Positions 32,216-43,912 of a stretch of DNA of 64,000 nucleotides are shown piece by piece (positions within the stretch are counted from its first letter, which is position 1; every line of letters starts with the position of its first letter). The notes beneath the pieces were generated by a model. That model was not told the DNA's origin, made no database searches, and saw only the letters and a program-made list of their open reading frames with translations. Made by a program: the position numbers and the translations under genes. This DNA is from Paratinospora sagittata (Eukaryota > Streptophyta > Magnoliopsida > Ranunculales > Menispermaceae): positions 31,864,316 to 31,928,315 of the forward strand of contig CM069606.1 of NCBI GenBank assembly GCA_035771175.1. The letters run 5' to 3'.

Positions 32216-32822
32216 AGTGTATGGCATCATAGTATGACAAGATGACTACGCCACTACACCTATCAAAAAATTTGTACTTTCAAAAGATATATATCTTTAA
32301 CTTTTAAAGTACAAAAAATATGGACTTTAATAAATGGCCATTGATCCAAGTCCATGAGCATAGATATATGCCTATATGAGCAAAAAGGAAATAATTCAAA
32401 TTCAGCTCACATTAATGAAAATAGTATATTATGCTCAAACATTTCAAGGTATCAAAAGGATAAGTATATTCGTGAAAGCATAATGTATAACAAACGTAAG
32501 TGAACAACAAAGATATATGCAATATGAGCACGTTCACAAGTGAAAATTCACATCCAACTAGCATACATAGCATGTTTTTCACCAACCGAACATTGAACAT
32601 AAAAGATAATCATACAAACAAGTTCAATGCAATAGACAACCATAGGCAACAAAAGATAAGTTAATTTAATCAAGCCTACACTACTTCCAAATGTCAATAA
32701 ATGATATGAATAAGCACATTTGACATCAAATATAAGGAAGTTTGCCTAGAACTGTCCAAGGCCTATAGACTATAGGCAAGAAAAATGAGCATATGGTTCA
32801 ATAATATAGGTCTATGTGATCC

Positions 32823-33465
32823 GGTGAGCCATAGCCTTAGGAACTCATACTCCTTTGGACTTTACAATTTTAGCATCTAGGAGTAGGTCTTTTGGAACCC
32901 ATGTTATTTTATGATTTTTATCCTTAAAAGAATATGTGAAGCTCCTATGACATGACTTGGGCTTAAAATATCTAACTTTGTTGTTGCCCAATTGGTTTTC
33001 CAGTTTGGAGGTCTTTTCTATTTCTATTTGAAATTCTAACTCAAAGTCCTCCATTTATTTAGTAACCTTGGTTACTAACATAGTAAACCCATCTAGTCTT
33101 TCTTGAAGAATGTCATTTTCATTTTCTTTGTCTTCTTTTTCTTCAAGAATACTTTCATTCTTCTCAAGAACATCATTGTAGTCATTTTGGAGAGTTTCCA
33201 ACTCATCCATAACATTTGTTATTATGTTCTCGAGTTTCTCATTCTTTTTTATGAGCTTGTCAAATTCATTTTGAAGCTTTCCATGAGTTGTGGACAAGTC
33301 ATCAAAAGAGAGATTACAGGCATTAGTAGAACATTCATCAACGTTAGACATAAAACAAATATGTTCTACATTTTCCTTATCTTCACATGAAGATGAGGAA
33401 ACATATGAAACATCATATAGTTCTTCTAATCTAATCCATATATCCTTAAATGAAGCACAAAAAAA
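32823..33465 (-). pseudogene. gag: SIRE-like gag, C-terminal coiled-coil half
   Basis: From 33465: SSSSCEDKENVEHICFMS, then CNLSFDDLSTTHGKLQNEF and a long Glu/Lys/Asn-rich coiled coil up to about 33060, a stop, then FQIEIEKTSKLENQLG and HKITWVPKDLLLDAK, a stop, and WVPKAMA. In an intact SIRE gag this part follows the zinc knuckle. Here it lies about 4 kb upstream of it. Protease, integrase, RT and RNase H that should follow are absent. Confidence 0.75.
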
Positions 33466-33639
33466 AAAAAGACTCTATCTCTATCCTTTTGGGAAAGGCT
33501 ACTGAGCAAAATGTCTTTAGCTAGACCATCAAGCCTAACTAGATGTTTTTTCTTTCCTATCCTATTTCTTCTTAAGTTTGGGGACTTCAACCCCATTTAT
33601 GGTCCTTGTGGGCACATATGGTCCTTTGCAAATAATTTT

Positions 33640-35664
33640 CCACATGTCAAAAGATTGAGCCTTTATGAAAACTCTCGTTCTAATTCTTCAAAGCATAAAG
33701 TTATGTACATTAAGCATTGGTGTGATGTGGCTCCAATAGATGCATGTCATCTACATCTTGGTCATTAATGGCATTATGCAGAAGAATTCTTTTTGATAGA
33801 TACAAAAACACTTATTCCTTTGTGAAGGATGGATGAAGATTGTTCTTGGCCCTAATAAACCAGCAAATGATCCCAAACCTTCTAAAGGAGAGGGAAAAAG
33901 TTTACTAACTTTATCTGATTCCAAAAAGAAGATTAGTTCGTTTAGTGAAGTATATGCACTTGTGGTGATTGAGGAGAAATGAGCTAATAATGAACCACCT
34001 TCGGGTATGAAGTCTATTCTTGGTGAATTTGTTGATATTGTACCTGAAGATATTCAACCGGGCCGTCCTCCCATGAGGGATATTCAACATTGTATTGACT
34101 TTGTTCCGAGTGTTGTTTTGCCTAACAAGTTAGCTTACAAAATGAGTCTTAAAGAACATGAAGAATTGCAGAGACAAGTAAATGAACTTTTGGTAAAGGA
34201 AATGGTAAGGGAAAGCATTAGTCCATGCGTTGTCCTGTTTCAGCTCTTTTGGTGCTTAAGAAGGATGGTTTGTGGTGCATGTGTGTTGATAACAAAGCGG
34301 TGAACAAGATCATAGTTGATTACCAATTTCCTATTCCGCGACTTGTTGACCTTCTTGATTAACTTTATATGGTGCTAAAATCTTTTCAAAGATTGATCTT
34401 CGTAGTGAGTATCATCAAATAAGAATGAGATCTGGAGATGAATGTAAAACGACCTTTAAAACAAGAGATGGTCTCTACGAATTGATGGTTATGCCATTTG
34501 GTCTCTCAAATGCTCCCAGTACTTTTGTGCATTTCATGAATCATAGTTTGAAATCGTGTATTAGACAATTTGTCGTTGTTTATTTTGACGACATTCTTGT
34601 GTACAACAAAGATGAAAAGCAGCATTTGATTCATCTTCGTTAGATCTTCAACATATTGAAAGATCAAAAACTCTATGCACAGTTGAAAAAATGCAAATTC
34701 TTCACTTAAAGTCTTATTTTTTTGGGCGATGTTGTTTCTAAAGATGGAATCAAGATGGATCCTAGTAAGGTGAAGGTAATCCTAAGCTAGCCTGAACCGA
34801 AGTCACTTCATTATATTTGCAGCTTTCATGGACTTGTTTTTTTCTATCGTCGCTTCATAAGAGGATTCAACTCTATTGTTGCTCCAATGACGAAATGTTT
34901 GAAGGGCGAAAGTTTCACGTGGACAAATGATGCACAAAAGATTTTTGAACTCATCAAATGGAAGGTGAGTGAAGCCCTTATTCTTTCATTTCCAAATTTT
35001 GAAAAGTTGTTTGAGGTGGAATGTGATGCTTCTAATTCTGGTATTGGAGGCGTTCTTAGTCAAGAAAGTAAACCAATTGCATTTTTCAGTGAGAAATTGA
35101 ATGATCGCAGAAAATACTTCATTTATGACAATGAGTTATGTGCAATATCTATCGAACTTTGTTTCATTAGAGTCGATATCTCTTGGCAAAACCCTTTGTT
35201 CTTTATACAGATCATGAAGCATTGAAGTTCATCCATAACCAACAAAAACTTAATAGAAGACATGCAACTTGGGTGGAGTTCTTACAAGCCTTTAATTTCA
35301 CAATCAAGCATAAATTTAGTATTCAGAATGCGGTGGCTGATGCTCTAAGTTGAAAGCATTCTTTGTTGTCCACAATGCAAGTAAAGGTCATAGGTTTTGA
35401 AGTTCTAAAGGAGTTGTAAAAGGATGATCCTCAATTCAGTAGAATATGAGAAGAATGTGGGAAGGGTTGTTCTCAATTCTTGTTGCAGGATGGTTATCTC
35501 TTTAAGGTCAATCGTCTATGTATTCCTTAATGTTCTCTTAGGCAATCTATCATCATGGAGGCTCATGGCAGTGAGATTGAAGGACATTTTGGAAGGGACA
35601 AAACTCTTGCCCTTGTTGAAGGAAGATTCTATTGGCCAAAGATGCAAAGAGATGTTATGAAGCA
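33640..35664 (+). pseudogene. pol: gypsy-2 pol: protease end, RT, RNase H, integrase start
   Basis: A decayed Ty3/gypsy frame. In order: WCDVAPIDACHLHLGH (protease end), RPPMRDIQHCIDFVPS, EHEELQRQVNELL, RT with [20 protein letters not shown] and catalytic [13 protein letters not shown] (FDD intact, near 34590), RNase H with FEVECDASNSGIGGVLSQE and FFSEKLND, and the integrase zinc-binding part (EGHFGRDKTLAL; FYWPKMQRDVMKHV) ending at 35664. At least eight stops and several frame changes make it non-functional. It is cut by LTR-X after KHV; the integrase core resumes at 51839. Gag and the 5' LTR are absent. Confidence 0.9.
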
Positions 35665-37161
35665 TGTAATGCCCTAAAAATCTAAAGGGTATTTACGTAA
35701 TTTTAACCTTAGGGGCATTTTCATAATTTTACACATCTAACTGAAATGGACTCATGTGCGACATGCGTTACGTTCAAAATGTTATAAAATGTATCTACAA
35801 GAGAATCGTGTCGAGAATGAGCGATAACAGATCTTCGAGGAGGTCGAACACATACAACAATGATATAAACGTTTTTTAGCCAAATTGAATGGGAACATAA
35901 TCAATCGATCTCGTTTCCAAAATCTGACTTCACAAAAGAGTTCAGAACGCTGAAAAACCCTTAGGGACCCCGTCATGTGATTTTTGGACGTCAAATTGGA
36001 ATAATGGTATAACCACGTGTAGGGGTGTGTGGCCACATGCATACATGGTATATATGTATATATGTATATGTTCATGCTATGAACGGAGTGAAACGGCATG
36101 CAGCCCTTCCTTCCATTTATCTTCTTCCAACGTATAAAAGACTATTCTATTTACCTAAAGGCCAGCATTTAACCTATTTGTTTATGAATTTTAACTAATA
36201 AATATTTGTTAATAGTGTACATATTGCCATAATATATCTATTTGGTTAGTTTAATCCGACCGATACATTTATTAAACTATTAAATGTTGATAATTATAAT
36301 AATGTAACCTTCAACATTACTTTCACATCCCTCTTAGGAATCAATTGCAAGTTACATCCAAGAAATCTTGGCAAGTTTCTAATACCGTAACCTTCCTATT
36401 ATGGAACGTGCTCATCTTTAAATCCTACACTTAATAAGACTATGTATAACACTTACGCACCTTGTCCGCCTCTTCCATGTCTTTCATTCTCCTATTCTCT
36501 TGACCCAGTAACCAAGAAATGTGGAAACGGTGTCGGAGAACCAACAAAGTAACCACTGTGAGCCTTCTCCCTTTTTCTCTTTTCTTTGCTTTTAATTATT
36601 CTTTTTCTCTTTTCTGAGCAACCCATGTTTTTAGGATCTAGTGACAGCAACAAAGAAAGGGTGTTGCAGCAACCATGCTCCTCTTCCCTTCCCTTCCCTT
36701 CCCTTTTCTTCCCTTCTTCCTGTCCAACATACCTCCATGGATTCCGAACGAAATCCTGCAAGAAACAGTTGGCGAAAGCCACGGGTAGCGATCAAGAAAA
36801 TAGAAGCATCATATGCTCTGTTTCTCTAATTTGAAAATCACCGTGAACATGGTGGTGACAGTTGCAAATTTTCTTCATGTTTTCTACACTATCACCACAC
36901 CACACATGTGGTGGTGGGTGACAGTTGGTGACGGTGCCACTGCCATGGCCAACACTTCTATCTCGTATTGCCTTCCCTTTTCTTTCTCTTCATACCACCT
37001 GAGTGTATATGTTCATACATATAAGCTATATTTAGGTCATATATCACCCATGTTTTTAAAATGACCCCACACACCAAAATCTCATCCAGCTGCTACATAT
37101 AACACATGTTACATATTTTAAAACATCAACACTCACCTTATTACACATATACCATTTAAAT
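35665..37161 (+). repeat. LTR-X, left part (gypsy-type LTR inserted in gypsy-2)
   Basis: Starts TGTAATGCCCTAAAAATC, a typical gypsy LTR start, directly after the gypsy-2 integrase codons. It is interrupted at 37161/37162 by gypsy-1 and continues at 48677. It contains a CCCTT-rich tract near 36690-36720. No coding region is supported in it. Confidence 0.65.
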
Positions 37162-38617
37162 TGTCACACCCCGCCCGGACGCGTCTAAACTGGCGGTACA
37201 CTCGCGGACGGGGCGCGCATTTGAAATAATAACAATGGTAATAACAGAGTGCGCAGCGAAAATATAATATACAATACAAGTCTGATTTCATTTAATTCAG
37301 AATTCATTTGTACATGACATAGTTAAGGGAACATACTCCCCAAAATCCCCAATGAATAATACAAAGGGTACAAAATGTGGGCCCCATAAACATGCACCTA
37401 GTCCACCCTAATTTCCTGTGAAAAATTGGATAATAATGGAGTGAGCTTAACACGCTCAGTGGGTAAAATAGTTCATGAGTATAATAATTAATAAAGCATA
37501 CTTCAATATCAAATATCTTAAATACACATTAGAACATCATAATCAATCAATATGTATGTATGCATGACATCGTCTCGTAATGGTTTGATGAACGTACATC
37601 GCCTGAGTTCACGTACAGATGTCCTTCCCCAGACGTAGCCAAGTTCTCATTGTACGTCCCTCCTCACGAACGATGCTCTGGATTCACGTACAGATGTCCC
37701 TCCACAGGCGTAGCCGGGTTCTCATTGTACGTCCCTCTCCAGAGAAATATAATGAATAGCGAGCAATGCTCCTAACTATTCTATGAATCATAAACCACAT
37801 ACGTCCCTAGGTCAGGTGATATGTATGATGCCAATGCATGAACTTGTCTGGTCTTTTCTTGACATTTAGACTGACTTTGGCAACGTCTGGTGATCCTTAT
37901 CAGGGTTGGTATCACGACGTGCAAGGTTAGGACATTCAATATTACTTGTATAAGCTAATAGCTTTCAATAAGACCAACTAGATCAGTCCCCAGTTGAGAG
38001 GTGAGACACAAGGTTTGCTTAAATACCAATCACCTAGAGCAGCCCGCTGCCTCCCGTTCACTATTTAAAGTTACTGAGGACAAGACCGAGTCTAGTTAAA
38101 CCAGATTGATCACAAATTCGGCATTATAACAGCGTAATACATGAACTCCAAATATACAGGCGTAAGTGCGATAATATAAACATTATATGACATAATGCAG
38201 TGTAAATTAATAGAAAACAAAATAATAATTGAATGTAAACTTTAATAAAAGTTATAAAACACGCAAACCTATTTTTCGTTTCCCACCTTCAGATAAGAAC
38301 TTTTTTTTTTTTTTTCAGATCTAGCGCTTTCCTCCGGACATAACTTCGTTGTATCGCACCGAGAGTCTCGAACAGAGAGGCTCAAACAGAAAAGAACTCA
38401 GAATGAGTGAAAAGAGGAGGAAGAATCACTAGAGAAGGTGATTTGGTGTGAGAAAATGAGAAGGAGATGGCTCCTTTTATAGGAAAATTGGTGCCTGCTC
38501 GAACGTTCGGGCAGGCGCCCGGACGTCCGGGCATGTGCCCATACGTCCGGGCATGTGCCGGTAAGTCCAGGCACCTGCCCGAACGATAATTTTTTTTTAT
38601 GCAATACAGGGTATTAC
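37162..38617 (-). repeat. 3' LTR of gypsy-1 (family A)
   Basis: Plus-strand start TGTCACACCCCGCCCGG, closely matching 47243-48671. On the minus strand a TATA box (CCTATAAAAGG, 38473-38484) lies only about 135 bases inside the LTR start, so U3 is very short and R-U5 long. It contains a roughly 75-bp internal direct duplication (GTACAGATGTCC...CATTGTACGTCCC, 37600-37740). Confidence 0.92.
38495..38587 (-). repeat. Four to five palindromic ACGT repeats in the gypsy-1 3' LTR promoter
   Basis: About 20-bp units such as GCCCGGACGTCCGGGCATGT and CGAACGTTCGGGCAGG lie between the LTR start and the TATA box. Related LTRs in the window have one to three units (48583-48632, 51776-51808, 52536-52552, 55938-55990). 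Each unit centres on ACGT or AACGTT, possible bZIP sites. Confidence 0.8.
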
Positions 38618-38640
38618 TTAAAGGGATTTTGCCCTCGAAA

Positions 38641-39138
38641 TCAATTCAAGTAGTTATGATGGTTATCTGCTTGAGATTCACTGCCGGCGTCATCTCTTGC
38701 GAGTTCAGGGTAGTGCTTGTATGGTCCCTGAATAGCACTGTGGCCGGTGGAGTCCTCATCATCATAAAACCATGGAGAGAAAATGGAATCGGATTCGTCC
38801 TCTGAAGATTCCAACCTTTGCATAATAGATGGTGGTGGAGGGCGCTGATTACATTGTTTGAGGGGAGGTAGGTTGAGCGATGGAATACTTTTTCGTGTTG
38901 TTGCTCAAATCTGGCCGCCTGACAATTTTGGTAGAAGGTCCTGCCAAGATAAGGGCACGGGATTGTTACGAAAAAGCGATGCACGCTCTGGCGATAAAGA
39001 TTGTTGTCTGTGTGGTGATGGAGTTGGTGATGCAAAGTAGTTGTGACTTGACTCAGCTCCTGAAGGAGTCGTCACAAATTGCCATGGAGGCCACTGGGTG
39101 TGTGCATCACTATATCCATTGATATTGTTTTCAGACAT
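38641..39138 (-). pseudogene. Accessory ORF-2 of gypsy-1, between integrase and 3' LTR
   Basis: One frame of 166 codons from the ATG at 39138 (MSENNINGYSDAHTQWPPWQ) to the stop at 38641, broken by a single in-frame TGA at 38905-38907. The first half is Ser/Pro-rich with TPSPHRQQSLSPE; the second half is acidic with SSEDESDSIFSPWFYDDED. There is no transmembrane segment or signal peptide, so it is not envelope-like. It lies on the same strand as pol, about 100 bases after the pol stop. No known family is recognised. A chance frame of this length with such biased composition is possible but unlikely. Confidence 0.5.
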
Positions 39139-39235
39139 ATGCCTAGTTATTCAAGTGAAATGATGTATTAAGATATGTGTAAACAAAGTTCCATCATTTT
39201 ATTGATAAGTGAAAATAGTACAGTGTATCACATCC

Positions 39236-40650
39236 TCAGTTGGTACTAGAAAACAATTCAGGGTATTTCTGTTTAATTGTTGCTTCTAGTTCCCATGTTG
39301 CTTCTTCTATGCCGTGGTGATCCCAGAGCACTTTCACAAGTGGTATGCTACGTTGCCATAGTTCTTGAGTTTTTCTATCTAAAATCTGTCGCTTTCTCCT
39401 GATACTTATTTCCTTCCTCAACCCAAACCTCGACTATAGGGATGATGTGCGAAGGATCAGGACGATACTTGCGAAGCATAGAGACGTGAAAAATGTCATG
39501 AACCTTAGGCATGGACAATGGAAGGGACAGACGATAAGAAAGTTTGCCAATACGTTCAATGATCTGTAATGAACCTATATACCGCGGGAAGAACTTCCCT
39601 TTGATCCCAAAACGTTTGACACCTTTTGTGGGCTGAACTTTTAAAAAAACAAAGTCCCCTTTATCAAATTCTAGAGGCTGTCTCCGCTTGTCAGCAAAGC
39701 TCTTCTGTCGACTTTGTGCAACACGAAGTCGTTCATTTACTAGTGTGATCTTCTCAGAAGTCTCTTGAACTAGTTCAAGGCCCAACTGCGGTCGATCTGC
39801 TATATCTAACCAGCATACCGAAAATCTGCAAGGGCGACCACATAAAGCCTCATACGGTGCCATGTCGATGATACTAGTTTGGTAGCTGTTGTTGTATGCA
39901 AACTCAGCTAAGTGTAAATACTTTGCCCATCTGTCATTACAGTCCAAAATGCAACACCGTAACATGTCTTCTAAGATTTGAATAAGACGCTCTGACTGCC
40001 CATCAGTCTGAGGGTGAAATGTTGTGCTCATGGTGATCTTAGAACCCATTCTACTCTGGAAGCTTTTCCAAAAGTTTGATGTGAATCGAGGGTCTCGATC
40101 AGAGACGATCGTGAGTGGTATGCCATGAAGGCGTACGATCTCTCTTTCATATAGTTCTATAAGTTTGACGGGATTATCCGTGAACTTTATTGGCAAGAAG
40201 TGTGCAGACTTTGTAAGTCTGTCAATGATAACCCAGATAACATCTTGCCCTTTATTATTTCGAGGTAAGGCAGTAACAAAATCCATTGCGATGTTCTCCC
40301 ACTTCCATTCTCCAATAGGTAACGACTGGAGAAGTCCAGAGGGAAGTCTTTGTTCTGCCTTAACTTCCTGGAAAACGAGACATCGAGCAACGAAGTCTAC
40401 AATTGCCATCTTCATTCCAAAAACCAGAATTTTCGCTTGACATCCTTCATTCTAGACCTCGAACAGTGCATCTCGGTGAGCAGTTCTTTCCGAACCGCAG
40501 GATCGTTTGGTAGACAGAGCCATTTTTTATAGAAAACGGCCCCGTCTTCTGAGACCGACTAGTAAGGAAGGTCCTGTCCGCTGAGTAGAAGTTCTCGTTT
40601 GTCCATTAGCATAGGGTCATTGGCTTGAGCAGCTAAAATCTTTCGAACTA
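39236..40650 (-). pseudogene. pol: gypsy-1 integrase with chromodomain-like tail
   Basis: The zinc-binding part is damaged: the second-His region is deleted and one Cys of the CxxC is Phe (CLVFQEVKAE). The core is open from 40415 to 39375 (346 codons) with catalytic Asp, Asp and Glu in AMDFVTALP, SDRDPRFTSNFW and TDGQSERLIQ. The C-terminal part has FDKGDFVFLKVQP and PKVHDIFHVSMLRKY. After a frameshift near 39400 the tail reads PLVKVLWDHHGIEEATWELE and YPELF, the conserved end of chromovirus integrases, which can steer integration to heterochromatin. RNA-DNA joining would need the other domains, which are broken. Confidence 0.9.
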
Positions 40651-40705
40651 GCTCAGAGTTGGCTGATAATTGAGAGAGTCGTGATCTTGTTCCCTCTTCG
40701 ATCAG

Positions 40706-41970
40706 TTATAGGTTAGCCAACTTCCCCGTTTCAAAGTTAAGAGTGCAAGCAACGTACGATATTCTACTCAGGGCATCAGCCACAACATTGGCTTTTCCAG
40801 GATGGTACTGGAGTTGAAAGTCATAATCTTCCAAGAATTCCAACCATCGTCTTTGGCGGAGGTTTAGGTCTCTCTGAGTGTATATGTACTTAAGACTCAT
40901 GTGATCTGAGAAGACCTCGAACCGTTCACCGTATAGGTAATGACGCCATAATTTCAGTACAAACACAACAATTGCAAGTTCCAAGTCATGTGTTGGGTAA
41001 TTACCCTCATGAATCATCAGTTGCCTCGAGGCATATGCAACAATTTGGCCTTCTTGCATTAGTACGACACCTAAGCCTTGGAGAGAGGCGTCGTTGTATA
41101 ATGAAAATCCAATTGCATTTCTTTGAGTGATAAGTACAGGTGTTGTTGTGAGGCGTTTCTTCAATTCCTGAAATGATGCTTCACAGGCGGGATTCCAAAT
41201 GAATCGCACATCTTTTCTAGTGAGCTTGGTTGTAGGTTCAACAATCTTTAAGAAGTCATTGATGAAGCGTCTGTAATAGCCAGCCAAACCAAAAAACTCC
41301 TAATCTGAGTAACAGTGGTAGGCTGCTTCCAGTTTAAAACTGCTTCAACCTTAGAAGGATCTACCTCAATGCCATTGCCTGAAACCACATGGCCTAGGAA
41401 TTGAATTCTCTTCGCCCAAAATTCGCACTTACTCAACTTTGCATACAGTTGGTGGCTTCTCAAGGTCTGGAGGACTATCTTCAAATGTATCTTATGGTCT
41501 TCCTCGGTTGAGGAATATATCAAGATGCCGTCCACAAAAATCACCACAAATTGGTCTAAGTATAATCTGAAGATGCCATTCATCAAATTCATGAATGCAG
41601 CAGGTGCATTTGTTAGACCGAACGACATAACCAAGAACTCCTAGTGACCGTACCGAGTTCTGAACGTCGTCTTGGTAATGTCCTACTCTCGAATCCGGAG
41701 TTGGTGATAACTAGATCGTAAATCAATCTTAGAGAAGTATTTGGCATCTCTAAGTTGGTCGAACAAATCATCGATCCTAGGTATTGGATATCTGTTATTG
41801 ATGGTGACGTTGTTTAACTTGCGATAGTCGATGCAAAGTCGTAACGAACCATCCTTTTTGCGAACAAACATAACTGGAGCACCCCAGGGTGATGAACTCT
41901 TTCTGATGAAGCCATTACTCTCTAATTCCTTCAGTTGTTTGTCTAATTCGACCAGCTTGACATTTGACAT
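40706..41970 (-). pseudogene. pol: gypsy-1 reverse transcriptase and RNase H
   Basis: RT starts near 41970 with [19 protein letters not shown] and [16 protein letters not shown], then stops at 41683 and 41641, then [13 protein letters not shown] and the catalytic box as FVDGILIYS: the second Asp of the usual FVDD is Gly, which would abolish polymerisation. A frameshift near 41280 moves to RNase H (40706-41287), which is open and keeps its acidic residues in [28 protein letters not shown] and VADALSR. RT copies the RNA and RNase H removes it. Confidence 0.92.
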
Positions 41971-42234
41971 TCTGTATGGTGGAATTGAGATAGGCCCTGT
42001 CCCAGGTATGAGGTTGATTTCAAAATTGAATTCTCGAACAAGCGGTAGACTAGGAAGGTCATTTAGAAAAACTGTTGGGAATTCCGATATTACCGGGACA
42101 TCGTGTACTTTGAGAGGGTACAGTGCTGGTAATTCACTTTCTTCACTAATGGATAGAGCTCGAAGTTGTGCCTTGAGAAGTGCAACTGTTGATTTGTGTT
42201 ACCATTTCCTTGTTCCTTGAATCTTGACAAACTC

Positions 42235-42790
42235 TCATGTAGGTAAGGTTAACTGAACTTGATTCTTCATACATTCGATCTTTGCATTCAGTGGTGCTAG
42301 CCAGTCCATGCCGAGGATGATGTCGAAGTCTTCAATGTCCATCAGAAAGAGATCTGCATATATTATCTGTTCTGACATTCGAAGCTCACATCGAGAGCAC
42401 TGCAAATTCACGTCAGTACCAGATCCGAACGGTGATGTGACATGGAGTGTGACGTATGTGGGTTCAGGTTGCAGGCCTAAATGTCTTACCAATGCCGACG
42501 ATATAAAAGAATGTGTAGCACCTGAATCAAACAAAACATGCACCATTGTATTGAACAAAAGAAATGTACCTTCGACTACATTGTTGTCTGGGAGGGGTTG
42601 TTGAGCGATGGCAAATGCTCTGCCCTGATTTCGTTGACCCTGGTTCTGCTGGTTCTGCCTGGGTTGGGCATTAGCAGCAGGTGGTGCTTGGTGGACTGTA
42701 ACAACGGTAATAGGTTGTTGAAGGTGCGGACGTACATATTTTACGTGGCCCTTCTGGCCGCAGTTGAAACACGTCGGCTGATACTGCAGA
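42235..42790 (-). pseudogene. gypsy-1 gag zinc knuckle and aspartic protease
   Basis: At about 42770 the knuckle reads CFNCGQKGHVKYVR, in which the last Cys is Arg, one base away. The protease begins near 42558 with VHVLFDSGATHSFIS (catalytic DSGA intact) and ends with DFDIILGMDWL. It is in the same frame as gag, followed by a stop at 42235 and another near 42200 before RT. Confidence 0.88.
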
Positions 42791-42999
42791 TGGTTCTGTT
42801 GGCCATGTTGATTGTTCTGCTGGCCATGCTGATTGTGGTGTCGACCACCACTTCTGCCATTGTCGTTTCTACGACCACCCCTTCCATAACAACCTCTGCG
42901 GCCATGATTACGAAAACCTTGATGGTTAGGGTTAGAATGTTCAGCCGCAGGTGTTGTGGCCTCATTCTTCGAAACAGGGGCCGGGAGGGCTTGGTTTTG

Positions 43000-43912
43000 A
43001 TTGTAGTAGGGCTTCTTCTTGTTACCCTGTTGCGAGCTCTGTTGGGAAAATGTTGCAGGTCATTTTCCTTTATTCATTCTCTGCTCCTGTATGATCTTCT
43101 CTTGTTCAAAGCTCATGGCCTTGTCAACAACCTCTTTGTAAATCTTGAGATCCAAGATCGACAAGGCTTGTCAAATATCATGGCGAAGGCCATTATAAAA
43201 TTTCTCAGTCTTATCTTGCTCCATTGAGATGGTGGAGAGAGAGTAGACTGATAATTCTTTGAACTTGCCAGCATATTCCCTGACGGTCATGCTGCCCTGG
43301 TATAACTTAACGAATTCCTGGCGCTTCTGCCTCTTCACTGCGCCAAGAAAATACTCATCAATAAACATTGACTCGAACTGTTGCCAAGTCATATATGTTG
43401 TGTTGACCCTTGGGTCCTCTTTTACTGTTATCCTCCATGTGTTTGCCCCACCAACAAGTTGGTAGGTTGCTAGTGGAATTTTTTGAGTCTCATCGACTCT
43501 CATTGCATCAAGAGCCTTCTTTGACTCATCCAACCACTTTTGCACCTCATCAGCATCAATGGTGCCAGTAAAAGTAAGAGGTTGTAGCCTCTTGTACTTG
43601 GTAATCTGATCAGTTTGAGATTCTGATCCAAATCTTACAGGTGCCTAAACAGTGGCAACCTAGCTGGCCGCGGTCTCACGAACGGTCGTTTGAACAGTGG
43701 TTTTCATCGCCTCAATAAATCCGGCGAAGAAGGTTTCCATGCTCGAAGGCATGGCAAAGGGTGCGGGTGGGGGGTGGTATTGTCTGCCCAGATGTAGTGG
43801 CAGTGTCGGGTGTGACTCGTGCTGTCGTCGGAGGCGGTGGTTCCTGAATCTCAGGAGGTGCCTCCACTGCTGGACGGACAGTACGTGGCCTTCCTCTCTT
43901 CCTGGTTTGCAT
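43000..43912 (-). pseudogene. gag: gypsy-1 gag
   Basis: The likely start is the ATG at 43912 (MQTRKRGRPRTVRPAVEAPP); a frameshift near 43780 leads into PSSMETFFAGFIEAMKTTVQ. Stops follow at 43660 and 43645. The gag domain is open in 43545-43171 (KWLDESKKALDAM, TWQQFESMFIDEYF, QGSMTVREYAGKF), then a stop at 43171 and a Gln/Asn/Gly-rich stretch leading to the zinc knuckle at 42770. Gag builds the particle. Confidence 0.88.

Larger units (their letters stand above)
28560..33500 (-). mobile_element. SIRE/Maximus-like copia remnant in circularly permuted order
   Basis: In minus order: gag C-terminal half (33465-32823), deletion of pol, Pro-rich accessory frame (32215-31440), polypurine tract (31012-30996), one LTR (30995-29504), primer-binding site (29501-29490), gag N-terminal half with zinc knuckle (29449-28610). 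A normal element has the LTR at both outer ends; here the only LTR is in the middle and gag is split across the outer ends. This is the structure of a one-LTR circle opened inside gag, or the middle of a head-to-tail tandem pair. No outer LTR or target duplication was found. Confidence 0.7.

Noticed and set aside
36492..37064. Several open frames on both strands
   Set aside because: They lie inside LTR-X, overlap each other and have no family features.
42538..43227. Open frame of 229 codons on the plus strand
   Set aside because: It is antisense to gypsy-1 gag/protease, whose motifs (DSGA, zinc knuckle) are on the minus strand.
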